A DNA stretch of 7,001 nt, taken from NCBI GenBank assembly GCA_009778255.1, contig WRKD01000111.1:1-7001 (forward strand). Direction: 5' to 3'. Of the stretch, positions 6,637 through 7,001 are shown piece after piece; within the stretch, counting starts at the first letter, position 1, and each line of letters begins with the position of its first letter. This DNA is from Bacillota bacterium (GTDB lineage Bacteria; Bacillota; Dehalobacteriia; UBA4068). A model generated the notes under the pieces. It had not been told where the DNA came from. It worked only from the letters and a program-made list of their open reading frames with translations, and ran no database searches. Both the position numbers and the translations under genes were made by a program.

Positions 6637-6807
6637 ATAGGGCGTTTCTAATTACTCCGAATTGCCATATTCGTAAGTAGTTTTTTCGTCTGGCAAGGCG
6701 GTGGAAAAACCGAAGCGTAGCCAAAGCAGCGTGAGGTGACGACAACGCAGACCAGGCGAAAAAAAGCAACGAAGATGGTGATGAGCGGGTATTTAGAGGC
6801 GCCCTAT
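6637..6807. repeat. 171-bp imperfect palindrome, MITE-like or structured-RNA element
   Basis: The two ends pair almost continuously. ATAGGGCGTTTCTAA (6637-6651) pairs with 6793-6807 (15 pairs, two G.U). Then 6653-6659 pairs with 6786-6791 with a bulged T. Then ATTGCCATATTCGT (6661-6674) pairs with ACGAAGATGGTGAT (6769-6782), with one mismatch and two G.U. Then TTTTTTCGTCTGG (6681-6693) pairs with CCAGGCGAAAAAA (6752-6764), with one wobble. The tip holds two small hairpins: CGGT/ACCG (6699-6712) and GCGT/ACGC (6729-6748). No long open frame or transposase is inside. The ends and size suit a miniature mobile element or an intergenic repeat family; an expressed structured RNA is the alternative. 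TAGC occurs near both ends (6630-6633, 6807-6810), but a target duplication is not convincing. Confidence 0.75.
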
Positions 6808-6822
6808 AGCAACTTTGTCCCT

Positions 6823-6836
6823 AAAAACTACCATAA
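6823..6836 (-). repeat. Repeat block 2, second downstream copy
   Basis: AAAAACTACCATAA has the same orientation as 6893-6906 and differs only in the first base (A for G). It lies 15 bp beyond the palindrome. Confidence 0.75.
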
Positions 6837-6879
6837 AAAAGTGTGTTCAAACTGTTAAGCTGCATGTTTTACTTGAACA
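6835..6879 (-). terminator. Possible rho-independent terminator on the minus strand
   Basis: On the minus strand TGTTCAA (from 6879) pairs with TTGAACA (to 6844), and after three bases comes a run of six T (6840-6835). The geometry is right, but the stem is GC-poor and the loop is long. It would serve a minus-strand transcript entering from the right, for which evidence is thin. An alternative pairing of the same bases is AAACTGTT (6849-6856) with AACAGTTT (6876-6883). Confidence 0.35.
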
Positions 6880-6899
6880 GTTTTCGCTACGCGAAAACT
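6879..6899. repeat. Perfect 9-bp hairpin with TAC loop
   Basis: AGTTTTCGC (6879-6887) and GCGAAAACT (6891-6899) are perfect complements around TAC. The right arm overlaps the 14-bp repeat block at 6893-6906, and the left arm overlaps the stems at 6844-6883, so these structures exclude one another. Confidence 0.75.
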
Positions 6900-6906
6900 A
6901 CCATAA
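6893..6906 (-). repeat. 14-bp repeat, block 2, inverted copy downstream of slh2
   Basis: GAAAACTACCATAA is the exact reverse complement of 4672-4685, about 2.2 kb away on the other side of the second SLH gene. Its order relative to block 1 (6923-6984) on the minus strand matches that of the upstream copy. Confidence 0.8.
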
Positions 6907-6919
6907 CTCAATACTCTGA

Positions 6920-6953
6920 GCTAGTGCCGCGATGTATCATCGCGAGCAATAGC
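6920..6953. repeat. Stable hairpin with CGCGATG stem
   Basis: CGCGATG (6928-6934) and CATCGCG (6938-6944) pair perfectly around TAT. They extend through TGC/GCA (6925-6927, 6946-6948) and GCTA/TAGC (6920-6923, 6950-6953), with one bulge and one mismatch. Most of it (6930-6951) is the segment absent from repeat copy A. Confidence 0.7.
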
Positions 6954-6984
6954 TACGTGCATACCAGTGGTTTTGCCGTAGGCA
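6923..6984 (-). repeat. Diverged inverted repeat flanking the second SLH gene, block 1, copy B
   Basis: Read on the minus strand, this matches 4545-4584: TGCCTAC, GGCAAAACC (6977-6969), six diverged bases, ATGCACGTAGC (6962-6952), a 22-base insertion (6951-6930), then CGGCACT (6929-6923). With block 2 it defines an inverted copy of the upstream spacer. Confidence 0.7.
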
Positions 6985-7001
6985 TTTGTCTGGCCTTTGC
7001 T

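Noticed and set aside
6630..6810. TAGC as a target-site duplication around the palindrome
   Set aside because: The left copy is separated from the repeat end by three bases and the motif is only four bases long, so chance is likely.
6823..6906. CRISPR array
   Set aside because: There are only two short, 14-base repeats 70 bp apart, with no regular spacers and no cas gene.

Overview
This window looks like a chromosomal segment from a moderately AT-rich member of the Bacillota (Firmicutes). Three things point there: a gatA-gatB pair, strong purine-rich ribosome binding sites, and two secreted proteins with N-terminal triple S-layer homology (SLH) domains and C-terminal Listeria-Bacteroides type repeats. 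A clostridial or Negativicutes host fits, but nothing here fixes the genus.

Layout, all genes on the + strand. Positions 1-1001 hold the 3' two-thirds of gatA, cut by the window edge. Positions 1003-2454 hold a complete gatB. Together with an unseen gatC they would encode the GatCAB amidotransferase that makes Gln-tRNA(Gln) and/or Asn-tRNA(Asn). After only 33 bp and no visible terminator comes a first SLH surface protein (2488-4380). A 339-bp spacer follows, rich in hairpins and short repeats and ending in a likely promoter. A second, paralogous SLH protein follows (4720-6612). The last 389 bp are apparently non-coding and densely structured.

The two SLH proteins share a signal peptide and a gap-free, highly similar wall-anchoring half. 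Their outward-facing halves are assembled from the same small set of beta-rich modules in different numbers and order. Both are 630 residues long by coincidence of assembly.

The most notable points are these. (1) GatA carries glycine in place of the nucleophilic serine of the amidase signature (codon 54-56), with the rest of the visible protein well conserved. This predicts loss of the usual glutaminase chemistry. (2) The second SLH gene is bracketed by a diverged inverted repeat with two conserved blocks. One block is a perfect 14-bp match, and its upstream copy lies exactly between the -35 and -10 of the gene's likely promoter. (3) A 171-bp imperfect palindrome follows the second SLH gene. 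It folds almost end to end with several G.U pairs and resembles a MITE-like or structured-RNA repeat. No recombinase, CRISPR array, tRNA or rRNA was seen.
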